Shown here: positions 17,788-25,070 of the stretch, in pieces
Layout: each line of letters starts with the position of its first letter
How positions within the stretch are numbered: position 1 is the first letter of the stretch
Assembly (NCBI GenBank): GCA_964563585.1
Contig: CAZLXG010000011.1
Span: 1 to 40,621 of the forward strand
From: CAZLXG01 sp964563585
GTDB lineage: Bacteria; Bacteroidota; Bacteroidia; Flavobacteriales; Flavobacteriaceae
DNA length: 40,621 nucleotides
Direction of reading: 5' to 3'
Notes under the pieces: generated by a model
What the model was told of the DNA's origin: nothing
What the model saw: the letters and a program-made list of their open reading frames with translations, nothing else
Databases searched by the model: none
Program-made: the position numbers and the translations under genes

Positions 17788-18003
17788 ATGAAAAAAATAA
17801 TAATAGTATTAACCTTGTTCTTAGGTTTAAGTATTGTAACATTTTCTTGTAAAGACAATACAAAACAAACTTCTGAAACTGGAATTGTTGATGAGAAACA
17901 CGACCATTACAAATGTCCTATGGATTGCGAAGAAGGAAAAACCTACGATGAAGAGGGAACATGCCCTGTTTGTAAAATGGATTTGAAAAAAGAGGAAGGA
18001 TAA
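17788..18003 (+). CDS. Small metal-binding lipoprotein (heavy-metal-binding domain)
   Basis: 71 residues. A lipoprotein signal ends TFSC with Cys21. The mature part has His residues (EKHDHY) and a four-cysteine motif YKCPMDCEEGKTYDEEGTCP, then VCKMDL (Cys43, 47, 59, 62). This is the short domain found in many Bacteroidota copper-resistance and RND efflux proteins. It probably binds metal at the membrane surface. It is the last gene of the metal cluster, 18 nt after the HMA gene and just before a strong terminator. Confidence 0.85.
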   Translation: MKKIIIVLTLFLGLSIVTFSCKDNTKQTSETGIVDEKHDHYKCPMDCEEGKTYDEEGTCPVCKMDLKKEEG

Positions 18004-18046
18004 TATTGACTATAAAGAAATTAAAACAGCTATAAAAAATCCATAA

Positions 18047-18080
18047 AAAAAACGCTTCAAAATTAATTGAAGCGTTTTTT
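18047..18080. terminator. Bidirectional terminator between the metal cluster and groEL
   Basis: A 14-bp perfect stem (AAAAAACGCTTCAA with TTGAAGCGTTTTTT) encloses a 6-nt loop AATTAA. It lies between two converging operons and gives a U run on either strand, so it should stop both the metal cluster (+) and groEL (-). Confidence 0.85.
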
Positions 18081-18112
18081 TTATATTATAATTTGCGTGT
18101 CGAGGCTCTCGA

Positions 18113-19741
18113 CTACATCATTCCTGGCATACCGCCACCCATTGGAGGCATAGCAGGAGCATCTTCTTTAATATCAACTAAAGCACATTCAGTTGTAAGA
18201 ATCATGCCTGCAACAGAAGCAGCATTTTCTAAAGCTACACGTGTTACTTTTTTAGGGTCTATAATACCTGCTTTAAGCATATCTACATACGTTTCAGTTT
18301 TTGCATCGTAACCAAAGTCTTTTTTACCTTCTAATACTTTGTTTACTACAACCGAACCTTCACCACCAGCATTTTCTACAATAGTACGTAAAGGTGCTTC
18401 GATAGCACGTGCTACAATTTGAATACCAGTAACTTCGTCTAAGTTTTCAGTTGTAATTTTTTCTAAAACTGATTTTGCTCTTACTAAAGCAACACCACCA
18501 CCAGCAACAATACCTTCTTCTACAGCGGCACGAGTTGCATGTAAAGCATCATCAACACGGTCTTTTTTCTCTTTCATTTCAACTTCACTAGCAGCACCAA
18601 CATAAAGTACAGCAACACCACCAGCTAATTTAGCTAAACGTTCTTGTAGTTTTTCTTTATCGTAATCGCTAGTTGTTGTTTCAATTTGAGATTTTATTTG
18701 ATTTACTCGAGCTTTAATGTCTTTTGCATTTCCAGAACCATTTACAATTGTAGTATTGTCTTTGTCAATGGTTACAGTTTCAGCAGAACCAAGCATGCTT
18801 AAATCTGCATTTTCTAAAGTAAATCCTCTTTCTTCAGAAATAACAGTTCCTCCAGTTAAGATTGCGATATCTTCTAGCATTGCTTTTCTTCTATCACCAA
18901 AACCTGGTGCTTTTACAGCAGCAATTTTTAATCCACCACGTAATTTGTTAACGACCAAAGTGGCTAAAGCTTGTCCATCAACATCTTCTGCTATAATTAA
19001 AAGTGGACGACTAGATTGTGCAACAGGTTCTAATATTGGAAGTATTTCTTGTAAGTTAGAAATCTTTTTATCGAATAATAAAATGTATGGATTTTCTAAA
19101 TCAGCAATCATTTTATCTGCATCAGTTACAAAGTAAGGCGATAAATATCCTCTGTCAAATTGCATACCTTCAACAACATCAACGTATGTTTCCATACCTT
19201 TTGCCTCTTCAACAGTAATGACACCTTCTTTTCCAACTTTTCCGAAAGCTTTCGCAATTAATTCGCCAATAGTATTATCACTATTTGCCGAAATTGCTGC
19301 TACTTGTTTTATTTTTTCTGAAGAATTACCAACTTGCTTAGATTGTTTTTCTAAATCGGCAGTAATAGCTTCTACAGCTTTGTCGATACCGCGTTTTAAA
19401 TCCATTGGATTTGCTCCTGCAGCAACATTTTTTAAACCTTCTTTTACAATAGCTTGTGCTAAAACAGTAGCAGTAGTTGTTCCGTCACCAGCTAAATCGT
19501 TGGTTTTTGATGCTACTTCTTTTACCATTTGCGCACCCATATTTTCAAGTGGGTTGTCTAACTCAATTTCTTTTGCTACAGTTACACCGTCTTTTGTTAC
19601 TTGCGGTGCGCCAAAACTTTTGCTAATAATTACATTACGCCCTTTTGGACCTAAAGTTACTTTTACTGCATTTGCTAATGCATCAACACCACGTTTTAAA
19701 CCGTCGCGTGCATCTATATCAAATTTTATGTCTTTTGCCAT
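18113..19741 (-). CDS. groEL: Chaperonin GroEL
   Basis: 542 residues, full length. Type I chaperonin motifs include LGPKGRNVIISKSFGAP, the ATP-binding DGTTTATVLAQ and the GGGVALVRA block. It ends in the flexible Gly/Met-rich tail (GGGMPGMM). It forms the tetradecameric ring that folds proteins with GroES in the cytoplasm. It lies about 100 nt after groES on the minus strand, with a hairpin repeat in between. No CIRCE element (TTAGCACTC inverted repeat) is visible upstream of the operon. Confidence 0.98.
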   Translation of the reverse strand: MAKDIKFDIDARDGLKRGVDALANAVKVTLGPKGRNVIISKSFGAPQVTKDGVTVAKEIELDNPLENMGAQMVKEVASKTNDLAGDGTTTATVLAQAIVKEGLKNVAAGANPMDLKRGIDKAVEAITADLEKQSKQVGNSSEKIKQVAAISANSDNTIGELIAKAFGKVGKEGVITVEEAKGMETYVDVVEGMQFDRGYLSPYFVTDADKMIADLENPYILLFDKKISNLQEILPILEPVAQSSRPLLIIAEDVDGQALATLVVNKLRGGLKIAAVKAPGFGDRRKAMLEDIAILTGGTVISEERGFTLENADLSMLGSAETVTIDKDNTTIVNGSGNAKDIKARVNQIKSQIETTTSDYDKEKLQERLAKLAGGVAVLYVGAASEVEMKEKKDRVDDALHATRAAVEEGIVAGGGVALVRAKSVLEKITTENLDEVTGIQIVARAIEAPLRTIVENAGGEGSVVVNKVLEGKKDFGYDAKTETYVDMLKAGIIDPKKVTRVALENAASVAGMILTTECALVDIKEDAPAMPPMGGGMPGMM

Positions 19742-19806
19742 TTTATTGTTTTTGCTTTTTGCCTCTAGCTTTTAGCTGTTGGCGTAGTTTTTATTTGTTT
19801 GATTTG

Positions 19807-19831
19807 AGCTAAATGCCAAAGGCAAATAGCT
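19807..19831 (-). repeat. Hairpin in the groES-groEL spacer
   Basis: AGCTA and TAGCT, then TGCC and GGCA, pair around a 3-nt loop with a small internal mismatch, so the spacer RNA folds into a stem-loop. More AGCT units lie next to it (around 19766-19775 and 19851-19854), so it may be a remnant of a short intergenic repeat. It may affect the groES/groEL mRNA ratio (inference). Confidence 0.45.
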
Positions 19832-19841
19832 AACTGCTATA

Positions 19842-20117
19842 TTAAATTATAGCTAGTATATCGCTTTCGCGCATTATTAAATAATCTTTACCTTCTAGTT
19901 TAAGTTCTGTACCAGCATATTTACCATATAAAACTTTGTCTCCAACTTTTACAGTTATAGGCTCGTCTTTTGTGCCTTTTCCAGCAGCAACTACTTTACC
20001 CTTTTGTGGTTTTTCTTTAGCGTTGTCTGGAATAATAATTCCTGATGCTGTTTTAGTCTCAGCTGCAGCAGGTTCGATAAGAACTCTGTCTGCTAATGGT
20101 TTAATGTTTAAGCCCAT
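19842..20117 (-). CDS. groES: Co-chaperonin GroES
   Basis: 91 residues, standard Cpn10 length. It starts with IKPLADRVLIEP, has the mobile loop (AAAETKTASGIIIPDNAKEK) that docks onto GroEL, and has GDKVLYGKYAGTE and a final LIMRESDILAI. It caps the GroEL ring. First gene of groES-groEL. A perfect 12-bp palindrome lies about 35 nt upstream of the start. Confidence 0.98.
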   Translation of the reverse strand: MGLNIKPLADRVLIEPAAAETKTASGIIIPDNAKEKPQKGKVVAAGKGTKDEPITVKVGDKVLYGKYAGTELKLEGKDYLIMRESDILAII

Positions 20118-20151
20118 TTTGTTATATTATTTTAAATTAAATTTATGTTTT

Positions 20152-20163
20152 ACGCTTAAGCGT
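20152..20163. promoter_or_regulatory. Palindrome upstream of groES
   Basis: ACGCTTAAGCGT is a perfect 12-bp palindrome 35-46 nt before the groES start codon. The position suits an operator or stress-promoter element, and CIRCE is absent. Function is unproven. Confidence 0.3.
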
Positions 20164-20211
20164 TATGCTAAAAATGTGCCAATAGCTTAGAACTGACAAA
20201 CTTTCAGACTT

Positions 20212-20294
20212 GCGTTAAGGATTGAAGCGACATCCTTTTTTGTAAAAAAAAGATATAGCGGAAAGCCTGACCACACTTTTTGTGTGGTAACGCC
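20212..20294 (+). ncRNA. Structured flavobacterial repeat/RNA candidate, copy B
   Basis: It starts GCGTTAAGGATTGAAGCGAC, then ATCC, and ends GGTAACGCC. The outer stem GCGTTA/TAACGC and inner GGAT/ATCC are perfect. The conserved AGATATAGCGGAAAGCCTGA block is present. The last hairpin is CCACAC/GTGTGG around TTTTT, different in sequence from copies A and C but paired in the same place as in copy C. The poly-T/poly-A middle lacks the extra hairpin of the other two copies. It lies between groES and the secG terminator, opposite in direction to both flanking genes. Confidence 0.6.
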
Positions 20295-20300
20295 AAAAAA

Positions 20301-20327
20301 AAATGTCAACCTAAATAGTTGACATTT
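20301..20327 (-). terminator. Terminator after secG
   Basis: Ten-bp perfect stem (AAATGTCAAC / GTTGACATTT) with a 7-nt loop. On the minus strand it is followed by a run of nine T, about 25 nt after the secG stop. It closes the miaB-secG transcript. Confidence 0.8.
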
Positions 20328-20352
20328 TAATATTTTTTATAACATGATGTTG

Positions 20353-20718
20353 TTATTTTACTGAATCATTTACAGTCGCAGCATCATCTGTTGTTTGTGT
20401 TGGTGCCGTTGGTAATGGTTGTGTTGTTGTTGCATCTGTTGCATCTAAATCTAGCGCTTTAGAATCTACACTTGTTGTACCTCCTCTGTTTATTGTTACG
20501 TTTGATGCTAAAATTAATACTAGCAATAACGTAGCTAATGTCCATGTGCTTTTATCTAAAAAATCGGTTGTCTTTTTTACACCACCTAATTGTTGTGTGC
20601 CACCGCCGCCAAAAGAAGAAGATAATCCGCCTCCTTTAGGATTTTGCACCATTACTACTACGATTAGTAAAAATGCTACTACAACTATTAATGCTAAAAA
20701 TATTGTAAACGTACCCAT
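20353..20718 (-). CDS. secG: Preprotein translocase subunit SecG
   Basis: 121 residues. Two membrane helices (about 3-24 and 58-78) flank the conserved cytoplasmic loop NPKGGGLSSSFGGGGTQQLGG. The C-terminal extension is Thr/Asp-rich, as in other Flavobacteriaceae. It is the accessory subunit of the SecYEG channel. Its start overlaps the stop of the TPR-like gene by one base (TAATG), and a terminator follows. Confidence 0.93.
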   Translation of the reverse strand: MGTFTIFLALIVVVAFLLIVVVMVQNPKGGGLSSSFGGGGTQQLGGVKKTTDFLDKSTWTLATLLLVLILASNVTINRGGTTSVDSKALDLDATDATTTQPLPTAPTQTTDDAATVNDSVK

Positions 20719-21656
20719 TATTCTTTATTGTTTTGTTCTTGTAATTGTTTTACTGCCTTAATTTGGACTGCAAAGAAACTACTTTTTTCTGGATATTTCA
20801 AACTTAAAATTTTATAAGATTGAATTGCCTTTTTGTAGTTTTTTTGTTCTACATAAATGCGAGCTAAAGTCTCTGTCATTAAAGCTTCGGGTTGTATCAT
20901 TTGCGCTTTTGCAAGATTACCTTTTGAAGCTAATTTTTTGCTCGGATTTATTTTTGGACTTTTTGTGATGAATTCATCAATTAGTTGAAATTTTTTAGCT
21001 TTTTCTAATTGAGAAGGTGTTTTTGTTACTTCTTTTGGTTTTTCTTTTTCTCTTTTGATAGGTTTAAAACGGGTTAATTTTAACCATTCGTTAAATGAAT
21101 GTGTTTCTCTTTTATCAAATTGAAGAGGTTTTCCTAAATTAAGAATATCTGAAGCTGAAGCTTCTTGTGTTTTTGTTTCTTTTGTTACGGTTTTAATAAT
21201 TTCAGATTCATCTAAAATGAAAGACGTAATTTTTTTAGGTCGTTCTTCTTTAGGTTGAAATAATGCAGGGTCTAAAACGCCTTTGGTGTCTTTTATTTGC
21301 TGTTTTAATGCTTCATCAATTTTTACACTTTTATTTACCGAAATATCGTCAACAATTACATCTATATCTTTTAAATGTGCTGTGTTTTGTTTTATAAATT
21401 GAGAAATTTCATTTTGAATAAATGTTTCAGAGGTTATAAAATCGAATAAAATACTTCGGTCTGTTGTGTAAGCCGCCGTAGTTTTAAGTTCTTGATTATA
21501 TTTGAAACTTTCTTGGGTTTTTAAGCCTTTTAAATATAATGCGCGTGCCGATTGAAAATAGGGAAATTCGTCAATAATAGATTTTACTGCTTCAGTTTGC
21601 TGTTTTGTAACTGTTTGCGGTTGCTGAAGTATGTATGTGAAATCTGTGTTATTCAT
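20718..21656 (-). CDS. TPR-like protein of unknown function
   Basis: 312 residues with no signal peptide. The N-terminal part (about 1-100) has a helical segment YFQSARALYLKGLKTQESFKYN. The middle (about 100-250) is low-complexity and rich in Lys/Glu/Thr. The C-terminal 60 residues look like one or two TPR units (LMTETLARIYVEQKNYKKAIQSYKILSLKYPEKSSFF). The gene is conserved between lptE and secG in Flavobacteriaceae, which suggests an envelope or secretion role, but none is known to me. It is 3 nt downstream of lptE and overlaps secG by one base. Confidence 0.75.
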   Translation of the reverse strand: MNNTDFTYILQQPQTVTKQQTEAVKSIIDEFPYFQSARALYLKGLKTQESFKYNQELKTTAAYTTDRSILFDFITSETFIQNEISQFIKQNTAHLKDIDVIVDDISVNKSVKIDEALKQQIKDTKGVLDPALFQPKEERPKKITSFILDESEIIKTVTKETKTQEASASDILNLGKPLQFDKRETHSFNEWLKLTRFKPIKREKEKPKEVTKTPSQLEKAKKFQLIDEFITKSPKINPSKKLASKGNLAKAQMIQPEALMTETLARIYVEQKNYKKAIQSYKILSLKYPEKSSFFAVQIKAVKQLQEQNNKE

Positions 21657-21659
21657 TGG

Positions 21660-22166
21660 TTACCATTTGGCAAGTGTTGCATTAACAATATCTTGTGTTA
21701 AGCGTTCGAAAATTTCTTCGTGTGCGGTTGCTTTTTGTCCTCCAATAAGTTGTGAGCTTCCTGGGTAATCATAATAAAAAGAGAAACTTTGTTCTACATC
21801 ATCTTCCTCATTGTTCTTGTTGTAAAATCTAATTTTCACACCAATGGTTAATCGATTTTGAGCTGCTGTATTTTGAGATGTTGCCGTTGTTGGTGAAATT
21901 CTGTAGGTTGTAATTTCACCTTCGTAAACCAAATCGCCGTTAGATGTTACTAAACTATAATTGGTTTGGTCTTGTATTAAATCTTCTAAAGCTAATTTAA
22001 AATCTCTTTCTAAACCAGGTTCAACTAATAATGAATTATTCTCAATACGATTTACTTGAAAAGTTTCTGCTATTAATGAACTTGGTTGTGTAAATCCATA
22101 TTGAATTTTACAACCAATAATAGTTGAAATTGTTAATATTAGAAAGAAGTATTTTATGTTTTTCAT
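21660..22166 (-). CDS. lptE: LPS-assembly lipoprotein LptE
   Basis: 168 residues with a lipoprotein signal ending TIIGC (Cys19), followed by KIQYGFTQPS, typical of Bacteroidota LptE. The later segments (SSLIAETFQVNRIENN, LEDLIQDQTNYSLV, GDLVYEGEITTYRI) match the family pattern. It plugs the LptD barrel and assists LPS insertion into the outer leaflet. It lies 35 nt downstream of the sigma-54 activator gene and 3 nt upstream of the TPR-like gene. Confidence 0.88.
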   Translation of the reverse strand: MKNIKYFFLILTISTIIGCKIQYGFTQPSSLIAETFQVNRIENNSLLVEPGLERDFKLALEDLIQDQTNYSLVTSNGDLVYEGEITTYRISPTTATSQNTAAQNRLTIGVKIRFYNKNNEEDDVEQSFSFYYDYPGSSQLIGGQKATAHEEIFERLTQDIVNATLAKW

Positions 22167-22201
22167 GTGTTTTAACTATATGTTATTTATAGAACTTAAA
22201 A

Positions 22202-23470
22202 CTATAAATCATATTGTTTAATTTTTCTATATAATGTGCGTTCGCTAATACCAAGCTCGGCAGCTGCTAATTTACGCTTTCCGCTGTGACGTTCAAGCGA
22301 TTTTTTTATTAATTCTAATTCTTTGTCGTGTAACGATAGTGTTTCCTCTTCTTTAATCTCTTCTGCAAAATGATATTTGTCTTGTGTGATTATTTGTTCG
22401 TCGTGATTTGCAGCGTGTTCAGGAATTGATATAACTGCTGCATTTTCTATCGTGTTTTCAAAATTTGAAATATCTTCGTCATTTTCACCATAAATTTTTT
22501 GAATTAAGCTTTCGTTCTCTTTTTCAACATCTTTTACATTGCCTTTTTTCATAAGCTCCATTGTGAGCTTTTTTAAATCGTTTAAGTCACTTTTCATATC
22601 GAAAAGTACTTTATATAAAATTTCTCGTTCGTTACTAAAATCACTTTTAGACTTCGATGTTTTAATTATAGCAGGTAAATTACTGCCCGAAGTTGGTAAA
22701 TAACCTCTTAAAGTATCTGCAGAAATGGTTCTGTTTTGTTCTAAAACGGATACTTGTTCGGCAATATTTCGTAGCTGACGAATATTTCCTGCCCAACGAT
22801 GTTTTAATAAAACTTGTATAGCTTCATCTGTTAGTTTTACTGTGGGCATTTTATATTTTAATGCGAAGTCACTAGCAAATTTTCTGAATAATAAATGAAT
22901 ATCTTCTTGTCGTTCACGTAATGGCGGTAAATGAATATCAACTGTACTTAATCTATAGTATAAATCTTCCCGAAATTTTTCTTTTTCAATAGATTGAAAC
23001 ATGTTCGCATTAGTAGCGGCAACAATACGTATATCGGTTTTTTGAACTTTACTTGAGCCTACTTTTATAAACTCACCATTTTCTAAAACACGTAATAAAC
23101 GTACTTGTGTGGTTAATGGTAATTCGCCAACTTCATCTAAAAAAATAGTTCCGCCATCGGCAACTTCAAAATAACCAGAACGTGTTTGAGTTGCTCCTGT
23201 AAAAGCTCCTTTTTCATGTCCGAAAAGTTCGCTGTCAATAGTGCCTTCTGGAATGGCGCCACAGTTTACAGCAATATATTTATTGTGTTTTCTGTGTGAT
23301 AACTGATGTATTATTTTTGGAATACTTTCTTTACCAACACCACTTTCGCCAGTAACTAAAACCGAAATATCGGTAGGTGATACTTGAATTGCTTTTTCGA
23401 TAGCACGGTTTAGCGATTGCGTATTACCAATAATACCAAAACGTTGTTTTATAGCTTGTACTGATTCCAT
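22202..23470 (-). CDS. Sigma-54 interaction AAA+ transcriptional activator without receiver domain
   Basis: 422 residues. The AAA+ domain starts almost at the N-terminus: Walker A GESGVGKE (41-48), sigma-54 contact loop GAFTGA (88-93), Walker B GGTIFLDEVGEL (106-117) and sensor LPPLRERQEDI. A long acidic linker (about 300-375) is followed by a Fis-type helix-turn-helix (about 395-422, KLAAAELGISERTLYRKIKQ). No receiver, GAF or PAS sensor is present, so activity must be set by expression level or a partner protein. It should drive RpoN-dependent promoters; the targets are unknown. It starts 2 nt after miaB, and this pairing is common in the phylum. Confidence 0.93.
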   Translation of the reverse strand: MESVQAIKQRFGIIGNTQSLNRAIEKAIQVSPTDISVLVTGESGVGKESIPKIIHQLSHRKHNKYIAVNCGAIPEGTIDSELFGHEKGAFTGATQTRSGYFEVADGGTIFLDEVGELPLTTQVRLLRVLENGEFIKVGSSKVQKTDIRIVAATNANMFQSIEKEKFREDLYYRLSTVDIHLPPLRERQEDIHLLFRKFASDFALKYKMPTVKLTDEAIQVLLKHRWAGNIRQLRNIAEQVSVLEQNRTISADTLRGYLPTSGSNLPAIIKTSKSKSDFSNEREILYKVLFDMKSDLNDLKKLTMELMKKGNVKDVEKENESLIQKIYGENDEDISNFENTIENAAVISIPEHAANHDEQIITQDKYHFAEEIKEEETLSLHDKELELIKKSLERHSGKRKLAAAELGISERTLYRKIKQYDL

Positions 23471-23472
23471 AA

Positions 23473-24921
23473 TTAATTATTTTCTGAATACTCAACGGCT
23501 TCACCTATAAGTGTTGCGCTGGTGCAATGTGTTACATTTACATTTACAAAATCACCAATTTTATAGTGTTCTTTTGGGAAAACCACTACAATATTTTGAG
23601 CACTTCGACCAGACCATTGTTGGTCTGATTTTTTTGATTCTTTTTCTATTAAAACTTCAACACTAGTATTTAAATATTCTTCTGTTCTAATTTTACTATG
23701 CTTTAATTGTAACTCAACAATTTCTGCAAGTCTTTGCTTTTTTGTTTCCTCTGGAATATCATCTTCCATTTTTCGTTCTGCCATGGTTCCTGGTCGTTCA
23801 GAATAGGTAAACATATATCCGAAGTTATATTTTACATGCTCCATTAACGACATGGTATCTTGAAAATCTTCTTCAGTTTCTGTCGGAAAACCAATAATCA
23901 TATCTTGACTAATAGCACAGTTTGGAATAATACGACGAATATTATCAATTAATTCAAAATACTCTTCACGTGTATGTAAACGGTTCATTTCTTTTAGAAT
24001 ACGATTACTTCCGCTTTGAACAGGTAAATGAATATGGTTACAAATGTTATTGTGTTTCGCCATGGTTTCAATAACATCCAATGTTAAATCTTGCGGATTT
24101 GAGGTTGAAAAACGGATACGCATTTTTGGTTGTGCTTTGGCACATAGTTCTAATAAATTCGAAAAATTTACCGATGTTGCTTTTTGTATTTCGCTAGCTT
24201 TTATAAAGTCTTTTTTCAATCCGCCGCCATACCAAAGGTAGCTGTCAACATTTTGCCCTAGTAAGGTTATTTCTTTAAAACCCCGATTCCATAAATCGTT
24301 AATTTCTTCTATAATGCTTTGTGGGTCACGACTACGTTCTCGCCCACGTGTAAAAGGTACCACACAGAATGTGCACATATTATCGCAACCACGAGTGATA
24401 GATACAAAAGCAGTTACACCATTGGTGTTTAAACGTACTGGTGAAATATCACCGTAAGTTTCTTCTTTTGATAGAATAACGTTAATGGCATCTCTACCTT
24501 CATTAACTTCAGCTAATAGATTCGGTAAATCTTTATAAGCATCTGGTCCAACAACTAGGTCAACAATTTTTTCTTCTTCAAGAAATTTTGTTTTTAGTCG
24601 TTCTGCCATACAGCCTAAAACACCAACCTTCATTTTTGGGTTTTTGTCGCGTTTTATCGCATTGTATTTTTCTAAACGTTTACGTATAGTTTGTTCTGCT
24701 TTATCACGAATGGAGCAGGTGTTTACCAAAACTAAGTCTGCTTCTTCCAGATTTTGCGTCGTATTATAACCTTGTTCAGTTAAAATGGAAGCTACAATTT
24801 CGCTATCGCTAAAATTCATAGCACAACCATAACTTTCAATAAAAAGCTTACGTGTATTATCTTTTTTTTGTTCTAAAACTAAAGATTCTCCTTGTTTATT
24901 CTCGTCTATAATTTTTTCCAT
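23473..24921 (-). CDS. miaB: tRNA-2-methylthio-N6-isopentenyladenosine synthase MiaB
   Basis: 482 residues, with an N-terminal extension of about 25 residues. The MTTase domain carries three cluster cysteines (Cys33 in SYGCAMN, then NTCSIRD and GCMAERL). The radical-SAM domain has RGCDNMCTFCVVP (CxxxCxxC), and the C-terminal TRAM domain ends near GEAVEY. It adds the 2-methylthio group to i6A37 of tRNAs reading UNN codons. First gene of miaB-sigma54 activator-lptE-TPR protein-secG, with a good promoter 35 nt upstream. Confidence 0.96.
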   Translation of the reverse strand: MEKIIDENKQGESLVLEQKKDNTRKLFIESYGCAMNFSDSEIVASILTEQGYNTTQNLEEADLVLVNTCSIRDKAEQTIRKRLEKYNAIKRDKNPKMKVGVLGCMAERLKTKFLEEEKIVDLVVGPDAYKDLPNLLAEVNEGRDAINVILSKEETYGDISPVRLNTNGVTAFVSITRGCDNMCTFCVVPFTRGRERSRDPQSIIEEINDLWNRGFKEITLLGQNVDSYLWYGGGLKKDFIKASEIQKATSVNFSNLLELCAKAQPKMRIRFSTSNPQDLTLDVIETMAKHNNICNHIHLPVQSGSNRILKEMNRLHTREEYFELIDNIRRIIPNCAISQDMIIGFPTETEEDFQDTMSLMEHVKYNFGYMFTYSERPGTMAERKMEDDIPEETKKQRLAEIVELQLKHSKIRTEEYLNTSVEVLIEKESKKSDQQWSGRSAQNIVVVFPKEHYKIGDFVNVNVTHCTSATLIGEAVEYSENN

Positions 24922-24955
24922 AGTTTACTGAAACTGATAGCAGTCAATAAGTATG

Positions 24956-24987
24956 CAAAGATACACTTTATTTGCGTTTTATGACAA
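24956..24987 (-). promoter_or_regulatory. Promoter of the miaB operon
   Basis: The minus strand has TTG (24987-24985, within TTTG), a 21-nt spacer and TATCTTTG (24963-24956). This matches the Flavobacterium pattern TTG-N17-23-TAnnTTTG. The -7 box ends 34 nt before the miaB start codon. Confidence 0.6.
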
Positions 24988-25029
24988 AGTGTCAGATTGA
25001 TTTTTAAAATATAATAACATGGTTTACGC

Positions 25030-25052
25030 AACCTTTCTGTTAGGTTGGCATC
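25030..25052 (+). promoter_or_regulatory. ECF-sigma-like promoter before the LVIVD gene
   Basis: AAC (25030-25032), 16 nt, then CATC (25049-25052), followed by TTTATATAAAA. This resembles the AAC-N16-CGTC layout of ECF sigma promoters and is unlike the TAnnTTTG boxes used elsewhere in the window. It ends 18 nt before the start codon. AACCT and AGGTT inside it could also pair. Confidence 0.4.
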
Positions 25053-25070
25053 TTTATATAAAACAGCCCA

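Noticed and set aside
18717..19775. Long plus-strand open frames opposite groEL (139 and 185 residues)
   Set aside because: They are antisense to a highly conserved gene and their composition (Ser/Ala/Phe-rich) is that of the reverse strand of GroEL.
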